Shown one piece after another: positions 47,658 through 55,721 of a stretch of DNA of 64,000 bases (positions within the stretch are counted from its first letter, which is position 1; the number at the start of each line of letters is the position of its first letter). Origin of the DNA: Micromonospora purpureochromogenes (GTDB taxonomy: Bacteria; Actinomycetota; Actinomycetes; Mycobacteriales; Micromonosporaceae); contig NZ_LT607410.1 of assembly GCF_900091515.1 (NCBI RefSeq), positions 2,294,001 to 2,358,000 on the forward strand. Reading direction: 5' to 3'. Under the pieces are notes generated by a model. The model made no database searches. It had not been told where the DNA came from and saw only the letters and a list, made by a program, of their open reading frames with translations. The position numbers and the translations under genes are program-made.

Positions 47658-48698
47658 TCAGCGGAAGAGGTTCTGGTCGCCGTCGTCACGCATCCAGTCG
47701 TACTCAGGTCCCCGTTGGCCGCCGTGACCCGACTGCCGAGGCTTCTGCGTATCGGCTACAGGAGGTCGGGGCGAGGACGGTGGTGGGTTCGACGTTCGGG
47801 AGTCAAGCCCCCGAAGCCGTTCGTGGAGTTCGATAATGTCCCGCTCCAGACTGATGATCTGGTTGCGCAGTCGTTGCTGAGCTTCGTCGGACTCCTGCCG
47901 GTAGCGATCGAGTTCGTGGTAGCGCTCGTCGGCGATGTCGCGCGCTTCGGCGAGATCCACACGTGTCCGGGACTCGCGCTGCTCAAGCTCCTCATACTCG
48001 CGCTTCTTCTGCTCAAGAGCCGCTTGGCTGAAGTTCGCCTCTTCATGTGCATTGCGTACGCGTCGCTCAAGCGATTCAGCAGTCTCTTCGGCGGTACGGA
48101 CACGCTCCTGAAGCGTGGCGACCAACCCGTCGAGTTCCTGCTTCGTTTGACGGATGAGGTCGTGAGCCGACTCAAGGGTGCTGTAGTCCTTCTGGAGTGA
48201 GTCGAGTTGACCCTGAAGGCTGGCAGCTTGATCACGAAGCCGGGCGGAGAGCTCCTCACCGCGTTCGAAACTGTCCTGGAGCCGTGCGAGTTCTTCTTGC
48301 AGCAGCAGGACACGAGTGGTGGGGTCACGAGCCTCTTCCGGTGAGGAGATCGCGTCTTCCACCGTCGCCCCATTGACGATCAGCCTGCCGGCATAGCGAG
48401 GCGGTCTTTCCTGGTGCACCGAGTAGTAGATGCCGGCAAGGCGTTCGACCTGGTGCTCGCGCCAGCTCTCTTCGGCGTCATCCGGGGCGCAGTGATCGAG
48501 AACCCATTCAACGAGCTGCCATCTGGGCCTGCCGTCGAGCTGACGAGCGATCGTCTTGTACGGATCTGGGCTCTCGGTAGCTTCCTGGACCTTGTCCGCT
48601 AGGCGCCGCATTGAGCCGTACTCCTTGCCATGCCGGCTCTCCATGAGCTCGCGGAGCGCCTTACTCAAGGGATTCGCGGGCTGCCTCAGGGTGCTCAC
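47658..48698 (-). CDS. Coiled-coil protein with N-terminal helical HTH-like domain
   Basis: A 346-residue protein from the GTG at 48698. The first 80 residues (LRELMESRHGKEYGSMRRLA, PYKTIARQLDGRPRWQLVEW) resemble the XRE-like N-termini of actinobacterial signalling proteins. From about 130 to 310 is a long uninterrupted coiled coil (LLLQEELARLQDSFERGEEL, ISLERDIIELHERLRGL). The tail is Pro/Ser-rich and ends DYDWMRDDGDQNLF-like. No enzymatic domain is present. Codon choice and base composition are less GC-biased than its neighbours, suggesting recent acquisition. It could be a DNA-linked scaffold; I cannot name a function. Confidence 0.7.
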   Translation of the reverse strand: MSTLRQPANPLSKALRELMESRHGKEYGSMRRLADKVQEATESPDPYKTIARQLDGRPRWQLVEWVLDHCAPDDAEESWREHQVERLAGIYYSVHQERPPRYAGRLIVNGATVEDAISSPEEARDPTTRVLLLQEELARLQDSFERGEELSARLRDQAASLQGQLDSLQKDYSTLESAHDLIRQTKQELDGLVATLQERVRTAEETAESLERRVRNAHEEANFSQAALEQKKREYEELEQRESRTRVDLAEARDIADERYHELDRYRQESDEAQQRLRNQIISLERDIIELHERLRGLDSRTSNPPPSSPRPPVADTQKPRQSGHGGQRGPEYDWMRDDGDQNLFR

Positions 48699-48881
48699 GG
48701 ATCGTATCTTTTCAGGGGTGATCCGGGTGGAGGCAGTCAACTTCCGGCTACAAGGAAATGTTTGGGCGCACCGATTGGCACATAACGGACAACATCCGTC
48801 CTCTGTGGAAGTTGAAACCGGCGAGGGCTGGTGGGCTAGACGGCAGGAGCCACTTCCCGGCGAAGGGAAGTGAGTCTTTTT

Positions 48882-48907
48882 CAAATTTCCCGGACATGGG
48901 AAATTTG
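48882..48907. repeat. Perfect 10-bp inverted repeat upstream of the coiled-coil gene
   Basis: CAAATTTCCC, six bases, GGGAAATTTG. It is preceded by CTTTTT and lies about 185 bp before the coiled-coil start; it could be an operator or the remains of a terminator. Confidence 0.6.
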
Positions 48908-48926
48908 GTCTTCATGATCACGTGAT

Positions 48927-48964
48927 GGGATCGCTGACAACGAGGGGGGATCGCTGACAACGAG
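48927..48964. repeat. Direct tandem repeat, 18 bp, 20-bp period
   Basis: Two identical copies of GGGATCGCTGACAACGAG separated by GG. A 20-bp period is close to two helical turns, as in many operator or replication-type iterons, but only two copies are present. Confidence 0.7.
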
Positions 48965-49141
48965 TGTTCTGACAGGTCAGTGAGGAGACCCAAGCGAAAT
49001 TCTCGATCATCCAACTGCGGGGAACTTCCGATCCATCCGGCCGGGCGTCGGGAAGTTTGCATCCGCGAACTTTCACGTCTTCTGGAGATCCACTCGGACG
49101 TGGTGCCATTTCTACGCTGACGCAACCACGTCGGCAAGGCT

Positions 49142-49188
49142 CAGGGGCGTCTACCGCTTCGCGCTCACGATCGAGGTAGACGCCCCTG
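49142..49188. repeat. Hairpin of 14 bp just upstream of a small membrane-protein gene
   Basis: CAGGGGCGTCTACC and GGTAGACGCCCCTG pair perfectly around a 19-nt loop, ending 24 bp before the ATG at 49213. In the 5' leader it could affect translation or terminate upstream reads. Confidence 0.7.
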
Positions 49189-49212
49189 CTGGAATCCCGA
49201 GGGGGAACCCAC

Positions 49213-49635
49213 ATGGCGAGTATGACCGAACCACCGGCCGGCACAGAAGACCTGGCGCCTTGCGACTCGAGGTCGAGTCAGAACACGCCGGTCCAGCGCA
49301 GCAGCGGCACCTGGACCGGGGTTGCCGCTGTCGTTCTGGTGCTCGGCGGTGCTGCCGGGCTCCTGCTGACCGGTCACACCCTGCAGGAATCGCTGATCGG
49401 TGCGGGGGGTCTCGCCCTCATCGGCGGCCAGGTCGCGCGGCGCATCGTCGCCGACGCCGGTCCGCTGCCGACGATCGTCGTGGCATTCGCCGTCACCGCG
49501 TTCGGCGCGGTGATCCATCTGCAGGGTGCCATTCTCACGGAGGCCGTTGCGGGCGCTGGCATCGGCGGCTTCGCCGCTGGCGAGATCGCCGCCCGCATGT
49601 TCGGCACCGATCCGCGACCGCAGCGGAGGGTGTAG
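49213..49635 (+). CDS. Small membrane protein of unknown function
   Basis: A 140-residue protein with a Ser/Pro/Glu-rich N-terminus and about four hydrophobic, Gly/Ala-rich segments (VAAVVLVLGGAAGLLLTG, TIVVAFAVTAFGAVIHLQGA, AVAGAGIGGFAAGEIAARM). No family recognised. ATG at 49213 with GAGGGGG upstream. It sits between the repeat-rich AT-richer region and a toxin-antitoxin pair. Confidence 0.6.
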   Translation: MASMTEPPAGTEDLAPCDSRSSQNTPVQRSSGTWTGVAAVVLVLGGAAGLLLTGHTLQESLIGAGGLALIGGQVARRIVADAGPLPTIVVAFAVTAFGAVIHLQGAILTEAVAGAGIGGFAAGEIAARMFGTDPRPQRRV

Positions 49636-50110
49636 CGCCGATGATCACCGGGTCGGCTTCGTCCCTTGCGCTGTCGCACCGCAGCGGAGTGCCGGAGCCG
49701 ACCGCGGCCCACCTTCTAAAGCTATCGTTGCCGACCCAAGTGGACCTGATCGGCTTTCGAAGAGCCGCGCCGGGTCTCCGCGTCGCGCTGTACATCGGCC
49801 CGAGGTCGTGCAACGGTACGGCGGGCACCATGATCATGGCGTGCTGCTGCTTGGCAAGGCGGTCGTGGCCACCGGTGACGCCAACGTGGCCGCACCGGTG
49901 GCCACGACGATGAACGGCAGCGGCGGGACATCCGTGAAGGGACGGCCCGCCGCTGGTCGTCAGTGGGTTAGTGCCAGGTGTGCGCTGGCGAGCGGAACCC
50001 CGAGGATACGAGCCACCCTCGCGACCTTGCTCGTTGCCTTCCCTGATCACGCCCGGTATTGCCGGTCGCGATCAGCCAGGTGGCGGTGCTACTGGCGTAT
50101 GCTCTGCGGT
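49636..50110. other. Gene-poor gap before the toxin-antitoxin pair
   Basis: No convincing gene. One plus-strand frame across 49790-49950 has partly protein-like composition (VLLLGKAVVATGDANVAA) but no start, stop context or family match; it might be a gene remnant. The 80 bp before 50111 should contain the toxin-antitoxin promoter. Confidence 0.35.
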
Positions 50111-50428
50111 ATGACCAAACCGGTGAGGAAGCTGTCGATCTCCGTCCCGCCCGACGTCGCCGAACGCCTGGAGCAGGAGCCCAACGCCTCTGCCTACATC
50201 ACCCAGGCCGTCCGTGACCGGATGCGCTTGGACGCCCTCGACGCCGAGCTGGCCCACGCCGGCATCGAGATCACTGAGCGGGGTGTGGCCGCCGCTCGCG
50301 CCCGCCGCGCCGCCGTCGAGGCCGAATGGCCGCCGGAGCGTCGCCAGGAGGTCCGCGAGCGCGTGCGCCAGCACATGCGCGACGAGGCCGCTGGCGCCGC
50401 CGGCGCTCTCGACGAGCCGGCCGCGTGA
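50111..50428 (+). CDS. Ribbon-helix-helix type antitoxin (VapB-like)
   Basis: A 105-residue protein. The N-terminus KLSISVPPDVAERLEQE followed by NASAYITQAVRDRM fits a MetJ/Arc-type DNA-binding fold (strand, then two helices), and the C-terminal half is an Arg/Glu/Ala helix likely to wrap the toxin. Its TGA overlaps the GTG of the downstream PIN-domain gene (GTGA), the usual antitoxin-toxin arrangement. It would repress its own promoter and neutralise the toxin. ATG at 50111. Confidence 0.78.
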   Translation: MTKPVRKLSISVPPDVAERLEQEPNASAYITQAVRDRMRLDALDAELAHAGIEITERGVAAARARRAAVEAEWPPERRQEVRERVRQHMRDEAAGAAGALDEPAA

Positions 50429-50826
50429 GCACCGAAGACGAGGACCGGCCGGTCCGGCTGCTGCTGGACCGCTCCGCGCTGCTGGCCTACGTCGCCGGAT
50501 CGGTGCACGCCGCCGAACCGCTGCACGAGGTCATCGCCGACCGCAACCGCTTCGGCGTCACCGCCGTAACCGCCGCCGAAACCCTCGCGCTGGTCGACGA
50601 CCCGAAAGACCGCGTCACCCTCCACCGGCTCTTGACCCTCGACGCCTGCGCCGTCCTGCCCACCGACGGGCACACCTGGCACGAACTGAGCTACTGGCGC
50701 GCGTTCACTGGCCGCGTCGACCTGGCCTCCACCATCATGGCCAGCTTCGAATACGACGCGGCGATCCTCACCCGCGAGGACCGTTACGGCGACGGCGACC
50801 TGCCCGTGATACTCATGCCGGACTAG
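50425..50826 (+). CDS. PIN-domain toxin (VapC-like)
   Basis: A 133-residue PIN-like nuclease. D15 in RLLLDRSALLAY, a mid-protein Glu (AAETLALV) and the C-terminal DAAILTRED supply the acidic cluster of PIN RNases, which cleave RNA (tRNA or rRNA in VapC). The fit is slightly looser than in textbook VapC, so a related PIN subfamily is possible. Start GTG at 50425, overlapping the antitoxin stop. Its stop codon interlocks with that of the convergent VOC gene (shared CTAG). Confidence 0.75.
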   Translation: MSTEDEDRPVRLLLDRSALLAYVAGSVHAAEPLHEVIADRNRFGVTAVTAAETLALVDDPKDRVTLHRLLTLDACAVLPTDGHTWHELSYWRAFTGRVDLASTIMASFEYDAAILTREDRYGDGDLPVILMPD

Positions 50827-51215
50827 CCGGGGCCGAGCAGGTCCCAGCGATTGCCGGCGATGTCGAGGAAGACGGCGACCCGCCCGTACGGCTCGGTGCG
50901 CGGCGGTCGCACGAACTCGACCCCCGCGTCGACCATCCGCCGGTGCACCGCGTCGAAGTCGTCGACCTGGAGGAAGAAGCCGACCCGGCCGGCGACCTGG
51001 TCGCCGACCGCGCGCTCCTGGCGCTCGGAGTCGGCGCGGGCGAGCAGCAGGCCGGTCTGCGCCCCGGGCGGGCGGACGACGACCCAGCGCTTGGGGCGCC
51101 CGTCGGTGGTCAGCGAGGGGGAGTCCTCGATCAGGTCGAAGCCGAGCACCTCGGTGAAGAAGGCGATCGCCGGGTCGTACTCGGCGACGACGACGGTGAC
51201 GAGATCGACGTGCAC
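50823..51215 (-). CDS. VOC-family (glyoxalase-like) protein
   Basis: A 130-residue single VOC module. LVTVVVAEYDPAIAFFTEVLGF and VFLDIAGNRWDLLGPG are the first and last characteristic segments, with GVEFVRPPRTEPYGRVA before the final strand. No substrate is evident. The GTG at 51215 starts 5 bp after the lipB stop on the same strand, so the two are probably co-transcribed. Its 3' end overlaps that of the PIN toxin by four bases. Confidence 0.86.
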   Translation of the reverse strand: MHVDLVTVVVAEYDPAIAFFTEVLGFDLIEDSPSLTTDGRPKRWVVVRPPGAQTGLLLARADSERQERAVGDQVAGRVGFFLQVDDFDAVHRRMVDAGVEFVRPPRTEPYGRVAVFLDIAGNRWDLLGPG

Positions 51216-51220
51216 TGGGC

Positions 51221-51856
51221 TCAGCCGAGCAGGGTGGGCAGCCGACGCTCGACCACCGGGAGGACGTCGGCAACGCTGACCGGTCGGCCCAGCTCGGCGG
51301 TGAGCGAGGTGACGCCCGCGTCGCGGATGCCGCAGGGCACGATCCGGTCGAAGTACGTCAGGTCGCAGTCGCAGTTGATCGAGAAGCCGTGCAGGGTCAC
51401 CCCACGGGCGACCCGGATGCCGATGGCGGCCACCTTGCGGGCCGGACCCCGGTCGTCCTCGGGTACCCAGACGCCGCTGCGCCCCTCGACCCGGCCGGCG
51501 GCCAGCCCGAACTCGGCGCAGACGTCGATCAGCAGCTGCTCGGTGCGGCGCACGTAGGCGACCACGTCCACCGGGTCCGGCAGGCGCAGGATCGGGTAGC
51601 CGACGAGCTGGCCCGGCCCGTGCCAAGTGATCTTGCCGCCCCGGTCCACGTCGACGACCGGGGTGCCGTCCATCGGGCGGTCCCACGGCTCGGTGCGCTT
51701 GCCGGCGGTGTAGACGCTCGGGTGCTCCAGCAGCAGCACGGTGTCGCGCTCGCCCGCCACCACCGACTCGTGGAGGCGGCGCTGTTCGTCCCAGGCGGCC
51801 TGGTAGTCGAGCAGGCCGGCGCGGACGGCCGTCAGGCCGGAAGTCGTCGCGGTCAC
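51221..51856 (-). CDS. lipB: Octanoyltransferase
   Basis: A 211-residue enzyme that moves octanoate from acyl-carrier protein to a lysine of lipoyl domains, the step before lip[19 protein letters not shown] (72-89) is the family motif, and the catalytic Lys/Cys pair is K141 (ARKVAAIGI) and C175 (VPCGI). Start GTG at 51856. lipA lies 8 kb away and the likely substrate E2 (sucB) is at the right edge, all in the order seen in mycobacteria but spread by inserted genes. Confidence 0.97.
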   Translation of the reverse strand: MTATTSGLTAVRAGLLDYQAAWDEQRRLHESVVAGERDTVLLLEHPSVYTAGKRTEPWDRPMDGTPVVDVDRGGKITWHGPGQLVGYPILRLPDPVDVVAYVRRTEQLLIDVCAEFGLAAGRVEGRSGVWVPEDDRGPARKVAAIGIRVARGVTLHGFSINCDCDLTYFDRIVPCGIRDAGVTSLTAELGRPVSVADVLPVVERRLPTLLG

Positions 51857-51884
51857 CTCACAAGCCTAGACCCGCACCCGGGGC

Positions 51885-53735
51885 TCACCGGGGGTGAGCC
51901 TCGTCGCGTCGGGCGGCGGGAACCTCCCAGAGCCAGACGTCGTCGACCCGCCGCGGCGGGCCGAGCAGGGCCGTCGCGGTACGGCGCAGGGCGTCCTCGT
52001 CGAGGTCGTACTTGGCCCCGTGCACCTCGTCCGGCAACACCACCGCCTCGACGCCCCAGTACCGCAGGTCGGCCAGGCAGAGCTGGATGCTGCCCTCGGT
52101 GACGATCGGCACCAGGCCGGTGCGGCCGGCCTGGTCCATCAGCGTGTCGAAGGTGCGCGGCGGCGGGCCGATCCGGCCCCGGCCGTCCGGGCCGCCGGGG
52201 CCGAGGAAGAAGCCGGCCGGGATGCGGAACTCGCCCTGCCGGTGCGCCAGCGCGTACGCCTGCCAGCGCTGCCCGTCCGGCGTCACGTCCAGGGTCAGCG
52301 GCAGCGGGGTGAGCACCCCGCCGGGCGAGACGTGCTGCCGCCAGGTCCCGGCCGTGATGAACTCCGGCACCGGCGGTCGGGCGCTGGTCGCCAGCGGCGT
52401 GGGCAGCAGCGGCACCAGCGCGGCCGCGAAGCCGACAGCCCACGCCGTCGCCACGCGCCGTCGCCGGGGCGGTTCGCCCCGGAGCTGGTCGACGGTGTAC
52501 GCCAGCAGCAGGCCGATCACCGGCGCGACCACCAGCGCCAGCCGGGACGGCAGCGCGGCGTTGACCACCGGCAGCCCGTCCAGCAGGCCGAACGGCAGCA
52601 GCTGGTCGGTGCGCCGCCCGTCCCACTTCGCCAGCGACCCCCAGGACAGCACCGAGAAGAGCGCGGCGGTGACGCCCAGCGCGGCCAGCGTGGCCCGGCG
52701 GCCCGCATCGGCCCGCCGCCACAGCGCCCCGAAGCAGGCCACGGCGAGCAGCAGCAGCGGCAGTCCGAAGAAGGAGTTCTCCTCGGTCGGGTTGGGTGCC
52801 AGGTTGGTGCCCAGGCCCGCCGCGCCGGCCAGCGACCGCTGCGGGTACGCCCCGAACGCGGCGATGTCCTCGGAGTGGATCACGGCGTCGAAACCGGTGC
52901 CGTGGAAGCGCTGCGGGCCGGCGAAGTGCAGCCAGAGCGGGTACGCCAGCAGCGCCCCCGCCACCAGCGCGGTCACGCCGAGCCCGCGCAGGAAGGGCGG
53001 CAGCGCCGCCCGCGCCTCGGCCCGCCGGGCCGGGTGCAGCGCCCAGACGGCGAGGAAGACGGCGAGCGCCAGCGCGGTGAAGAAGAGCCCCTCGGCGGCG
53101 ATCGAGAACGCGACCGCGACCAGCACGCCGAGCACGATCCCGCCGCGCAGCCAGCGCCCGGGCCGGCGCAGCGCGAACACCCCCCAGGTCAGCAGCGGCA
53201 CCAGCCAGCCGGCGGTCCAGTTCAGGTGCGCGTTGGCGTGCGAGACCATGCCGGGGGAGTAGGCGATGAACAGCGCCCCGACACCGGCGGCCAGCCGGCT
53301 GCGGACCAGGTGCCGGGAGAGCAGCCAGTACCAGGCCAGCGCGGTGGCGACCAGGTTGAGGGTGAGGATCACCAGGAACGTCGCCGGCGGCCCGATCAGG
53401 TACGTCAGCGGGGCGAAGACCGCCGCGTAGACGGTGATCGAGGTGTTGACCGCGAGGTTCACCCCGTCCGGGACGTTGACCAGGTGGGTGAAGAACGGGT
53501 TCTCCCCGTGGGTCAGCGCGTGCCCACCAAAGGCGAGCAGCCACTCGAAGAGCGCCTGGTCGCTGGAGTTGACCGTGATCGCCCGGCTGCTCGGGTCGCG
53601 CCAGAGGCCGCTGGTCACCCAGACGGCCAGCACCACGGCGGCCAGCACCACGCTCAGATCGGCCCGGCGACCCTGGCCGGTGGCGGGTGCGGCGGCGGGC
53701 GGCTGGTCGGCGGCCAGGGTCGGGGAGGTCGGCAC
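51885..53735 (-). CDS. Large multi-pass membrane protein, putative glycosyltransferase
   Basis: A 616-residue protein with about 12 hydrophobic helices in residues 30-455 and a C-terminal soluble domain (TFDTLMDQAGRTGLVPIVTE, CLADLRYWGVEAVVLPD). An acidic motif in the first periplasmic loop (VNSSDQALFEWLLAF) resembles the GT-C/YfhO-type catalytic loop. Homologues are common in actinobacteria as hypothetical membrane proteins. It probably acts in envelope glycan or lipid-linked sugar transfer, but this is inference. GTG start at 53735 chosen; one at 53768 is also in frame. Confidence 0.72.
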   Translation of the reverse strand: MPTSPTLAADQPPAAAPATGQGRRADLSVVLAAVVLAVWVTSGLWRDPSSRAITVNSSDQALFEWLLAFGGHALTHGENPFFTHLVNVPDGVNLAVNTSITVYAAVFAPLTYLIGPPATFLVILTLNLVATALAWYWLLSRHLVRSRLAAGVGALFIAYSPGMVSHANAHLNWTAGWLVPLLTWGVFALRRPGRWLRGGIVLGVLVAVAFSIAAEGLFFTALALAVFLAVWALHPARRAEARAALPPFLRGLGVTALVAGALLAYPLWLHFAGPQRFHGTGFDAVIHSEDIAAFGAYPQRSLAGAAGLGTNLAPNPTEENSFFGLPLLLLAVACFGALWRRADAGRRATLAALGVTAALFSVLSWGSLAKWDGRRTDQLLPFGLLDGLPVVNAALPSRLALVVAPVIGLLLAYTVDQLRGEPPRRRRVATAWAVGFAAALVPLLPTPLATSARPPVPEFITAGTWRQHVSPGGVLTPLPLTLDVTPDGQRWQAYALAHRQGEFRIPAGFFLGPGGPDGRGRIGPPPRTFDTLMDQAGRTGLVPIVTEGSIQLCLADLRYWGVEAVVLPDEVHGAKYDLDEDALRRTATALLGPPRRVDDVWLWEVPAARRDEAHPR

Positions 53736-53888
53736 GGAGCGGACGTTACCAACCGGATCTGGCGGCACCGCTCAGACACGAAAGCCGGTCGGGCGCGGAA
53801 CCTTGATTCCTTGTTGGAAATGACTTCCAATTGCAGAAGTCGCGCCATCGCGCAGATCGCGCGTCAGTGCGCAGATCGGAGGAGCGCC

Positions 53889-54278
53889 ATGTCTCTCGAC
53901 GTACCCACCGCCCTGCTGGAGCGGGCCGAGGCCGGCCGGGTCGACGACGAGGAGTTCGTCGACTGTGTCCGGCGGTCCCTGCCGTACGCCTGGTCGGTGG
54001 TCGCCGACGTCGCCGCGCGCGCGGCCGACGGCGGCCGGATGGCCGAGCACGCCGTGCCGCCGCCGTCGGAGGCCGAGCGCGGGCAGTTGCTGCGCGCGCT
54101 GGCCAGCGACGCCATCCGGGGCGGGCTGGAGCGGCACTTCAACGTGACGCTGGCCTTCCAGAACTGCCACCGGGTGGCGGCCTTCCCGCCGGCGCTGGTC
54201 GGCGGCGACGCCCACCGGCAGTTCGTCTCGCCGCTGGCGCAGATCCGCAACCAGAGCCCGGAGCTGCGCAACTGCTGA
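53889..54278 (+). CDS. SCO5389-family protein
   Basis: A 129-residue protein matching the SCO5389 family: MSLDVPTALLERAEAGRVDD opens it and ERGQLLRALASDAIRGGLER with FNVTLAFQNCHRVAAFP is the highly conserved middle, ending AQIRNQSPELRNC. Start ATG at 53889 preceded by GGAGGAGCG. The family is uncharacterised but actinobacteria-specific and often near cell-division or nucleotide genes. No enzymatic motif is visible. Divergent from the membrane protein at 51885-53735. Confidence 0.9.
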   Translation: MSLDVPTALLERAEAGRVDDEEFVDCVRRSLPYAWSVVADVAARAADGGRMAEHAVPPPSEAERGQLLRALASDAIRGGLERHFNVTLAFQNCHRVAAFPPALVGGDAHRQFVSPLAQIRNQSPELRNC

Positions 54279-54284
54279 GGGTGG

Positions 54285-54316
54285 GGTCGGGGGTCCGGGG
54301 TGCCGGGCCCCCGACC
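54285..54316 (+). terminator. Hairpin terminator after the SCO5389 gene
   Basis: GGTCGGGGGTCCGG and CCGGGCCCCCGACC pair (one G-T wobble) around GGTG, 6 bp past the stop codon. Confidence 0.7.
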
Positions 54317-54433
54317 GCCACATCGGCGATGACGAATGTGTGAGCGCTGGCCATGTCGCTGCTCTGAAACACGGACGTAACGTCTCGGCAACTCGGGGGT
54401 GACCCAGTTCACACACCGCAACAGGAGGTCGCC

Positions 54434-55627
54434 GTGCACCGTTCCCCATCCGTACTCGCCCGGCTCGCCGGGGCGCTGGCTGGCGTCGTCGTCGCCGCGG
54501 CCGCCCTGGTCGCGGTCGCCGTGCCCGCCCAGGCCGCCACGCTGACCCAGGTCACCAACTTCGGCTCGAATCCGGGCAACCTCGCCATGTACGCCTACCG
54601 CCCGGACGGGCTGCCGGCCAACGCCCCGGCCGTGGTGCTGCTGCACGGCTGCACCCAGAACGCCGCCGGCTACTTCGCCAACTCCGGCTGGCAGAAGTAC
54701 GCCGACCAGTGGAAGTTCGCCCTGATCGTGCCTCAGCAGTCCAGCGCCAACCAGTCGCTGAGCTGCTTCAACTGGTTCGTCGAGGGGGACATCAGCCGAG
54801 GCCAGGGCGAGGCGCTGTCGATCAAGCAGATGGTCGACCACGCCAAGACCAACTACGGCCTCGACGGCAACCGGATCTTCGTCAGCGGGCTGTCCGCCGG
54901 CGGGGCGATGACCTCGGTCATGCTCGCCACCTACCCGGACGTCTTCGCCGCCGGCTCGGTCATCGCCGGGCTGCCGTACCGCTGCTCGCCGCCGGCGTCG
55001 ACCAACACCTGCCAGTACACCGGGGTGGACAAGAGCCCGGCGGCCTGGGGCGACCTGGTCCGCAACGCCTACTCCGGCTACACCGGCCGCCGCCCCCGGG
55101 TGGCCATCTGGCACGGCACCTCGGACACCACGGTGGTGCCGATGAACGCCACCGAGTCCCGCGACCAGTGGACCAACGTGCTCGGTGTGTCGCAGACCCC
55201 GACCAGCACCGCGTCACTGACCGGCGGCACCAGCCTGGAGGTGTACGGCAACGACGCCGTCCGGCTCTACCGGGTCTCCGGCATGGGCCACGGCACGCCG
55301 GTCGACCCCGGCTCGGCCGCCGACCAGTGCGGCACCGCGACCTCGTACTTCCTGGACACCATCTGCTCGACCTACCGGGACGCCCTCTTCTTCGGCCTCG
55401 GCGACGGCGTCACCCCCACCCCCACCGCCACGGCCTCCCCGACCCCGACCACCGCCCCCACCTGCGTCACCGCCAGCAACTACGCCCACGTGACCGCCGG
55501 CCGCGCCTACCAGTCCGGCGGCTACGCCTACGCCCTGGGCAGCAACCAACGAATGGGGCTCTACAACACCTTCAACACCAGCACCCTCAAGCAGACCGCC
55601 CCCTCCTACTGGATCATCGGCTGCTGA
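54434..55627 (+). CDS. Secreted PHB depolymerase/carbohydrate-esterase-family enzyme
   Basis: A 397-residue secreted esterase. Residues 1-35 are a signal peptide (LVAVAVPAQA cut). The alpha/beta hydrolase domain has S154 in GLSAGGAM, D231 in WHGTSDTTV and H286 in SGMGHGTPV as triad, plus LLHGCTQN near the oxyanion hole, as in PHB depolymerases and acetylxylan/feruloyl esterases. A PTPTATASPTPTT linker leads to a 50-residue C-terminal domain with two cysteines, like short binding domains of such enzymes. Start GTG at 54434 with AGGAGG upstream. Substrate (polyester or plant polymer) cannot be settled. Confidence 0.9.
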   Translation: MHRSPSVLARLAGALAGVVVAAAALVAVAVPAQAATLTQVTNFGSNPGNLAMYAYRPDGLPANAPAVVLLHGCTQNAAGYFANSGWQKYADQWKFALIVPQQSSANQSLSCFNWFVEGDISRGQGEALSIKQMVDHAKTNYGLDGNRIFVSGLSAGGAMTSVMLATYPDVFAAGSVIAGLPYRCSPPASTNTCQYTGVDKSPAAWGDLVRNAYSGYTGRRPRVAIWHGTSDTTVVPMNATESRDQWTNVLGVSQTPTSTASLTGGTSLEVYGNDAVRLYRVSGMGHGTPVDPGSAADQCGTATSYFLDTICSTYRDALFFGLGDGVTPTPTATASPTPTTAPTCVTASNYAHVTAGRAYQSGGYAYALGSNQRMGLYNTFNTSTLKQTAPSYWIIGC

Positions 55628-55646
55628 CCCCCGTCCCCACCCCGTC

Positions 55647-55702
55647 GATCATTGAAGTTGTTGCCCCGCGCCCCGGCGTGTCGGGGCAACAACTTCATGA
55701 TC
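55647..55702. repeat. Long palindrome between convergent genes (family D)
   Basis: TGAAGTTGTTGCCCCG (55653-55668) and its exact complement (55682-55697) form a 16-bp stem, extended outward by GATCA/TGATC apart from one unpaired T. Loop CGCCCCGGCGTGT. It lies 20 bp past the esterase stop and before the TIGR01777 gene stop, so it may be a shared terminator. One copy in this window. Confidence 0.8.
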
Positions 55703-55721
55703 ACCGCCTTGGAACGGGGGG

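Larger units (their letters stand above)
48699..49212. other. AT-richer intergenic region with several palindromes and a tandem repeat
   Basis: No gene is visible in 514 bp of noticeably lower GC. It contains the inverted repeat CACTTCCC-GGCGAA-GGGAAGTG (48851-48872), CAAATTTCCC-GGACAT-GGGAAATTTG (48882-48907), the palindrome ATCACGTGAT (48916-48925 approximately), a direct repeat GGGATCGCTGACAACGAG at 48927 and 48947, and a 14-bp-stem hairpin at 49142-49188. Confidence 0.6.

Noticed and set aside
49790..49950. Partly protein-like plus-strand segment before the toxin-antitoxin pair
   Set aside because: No start, stop or family; not listed as a gene, only mentioned in the gap note.
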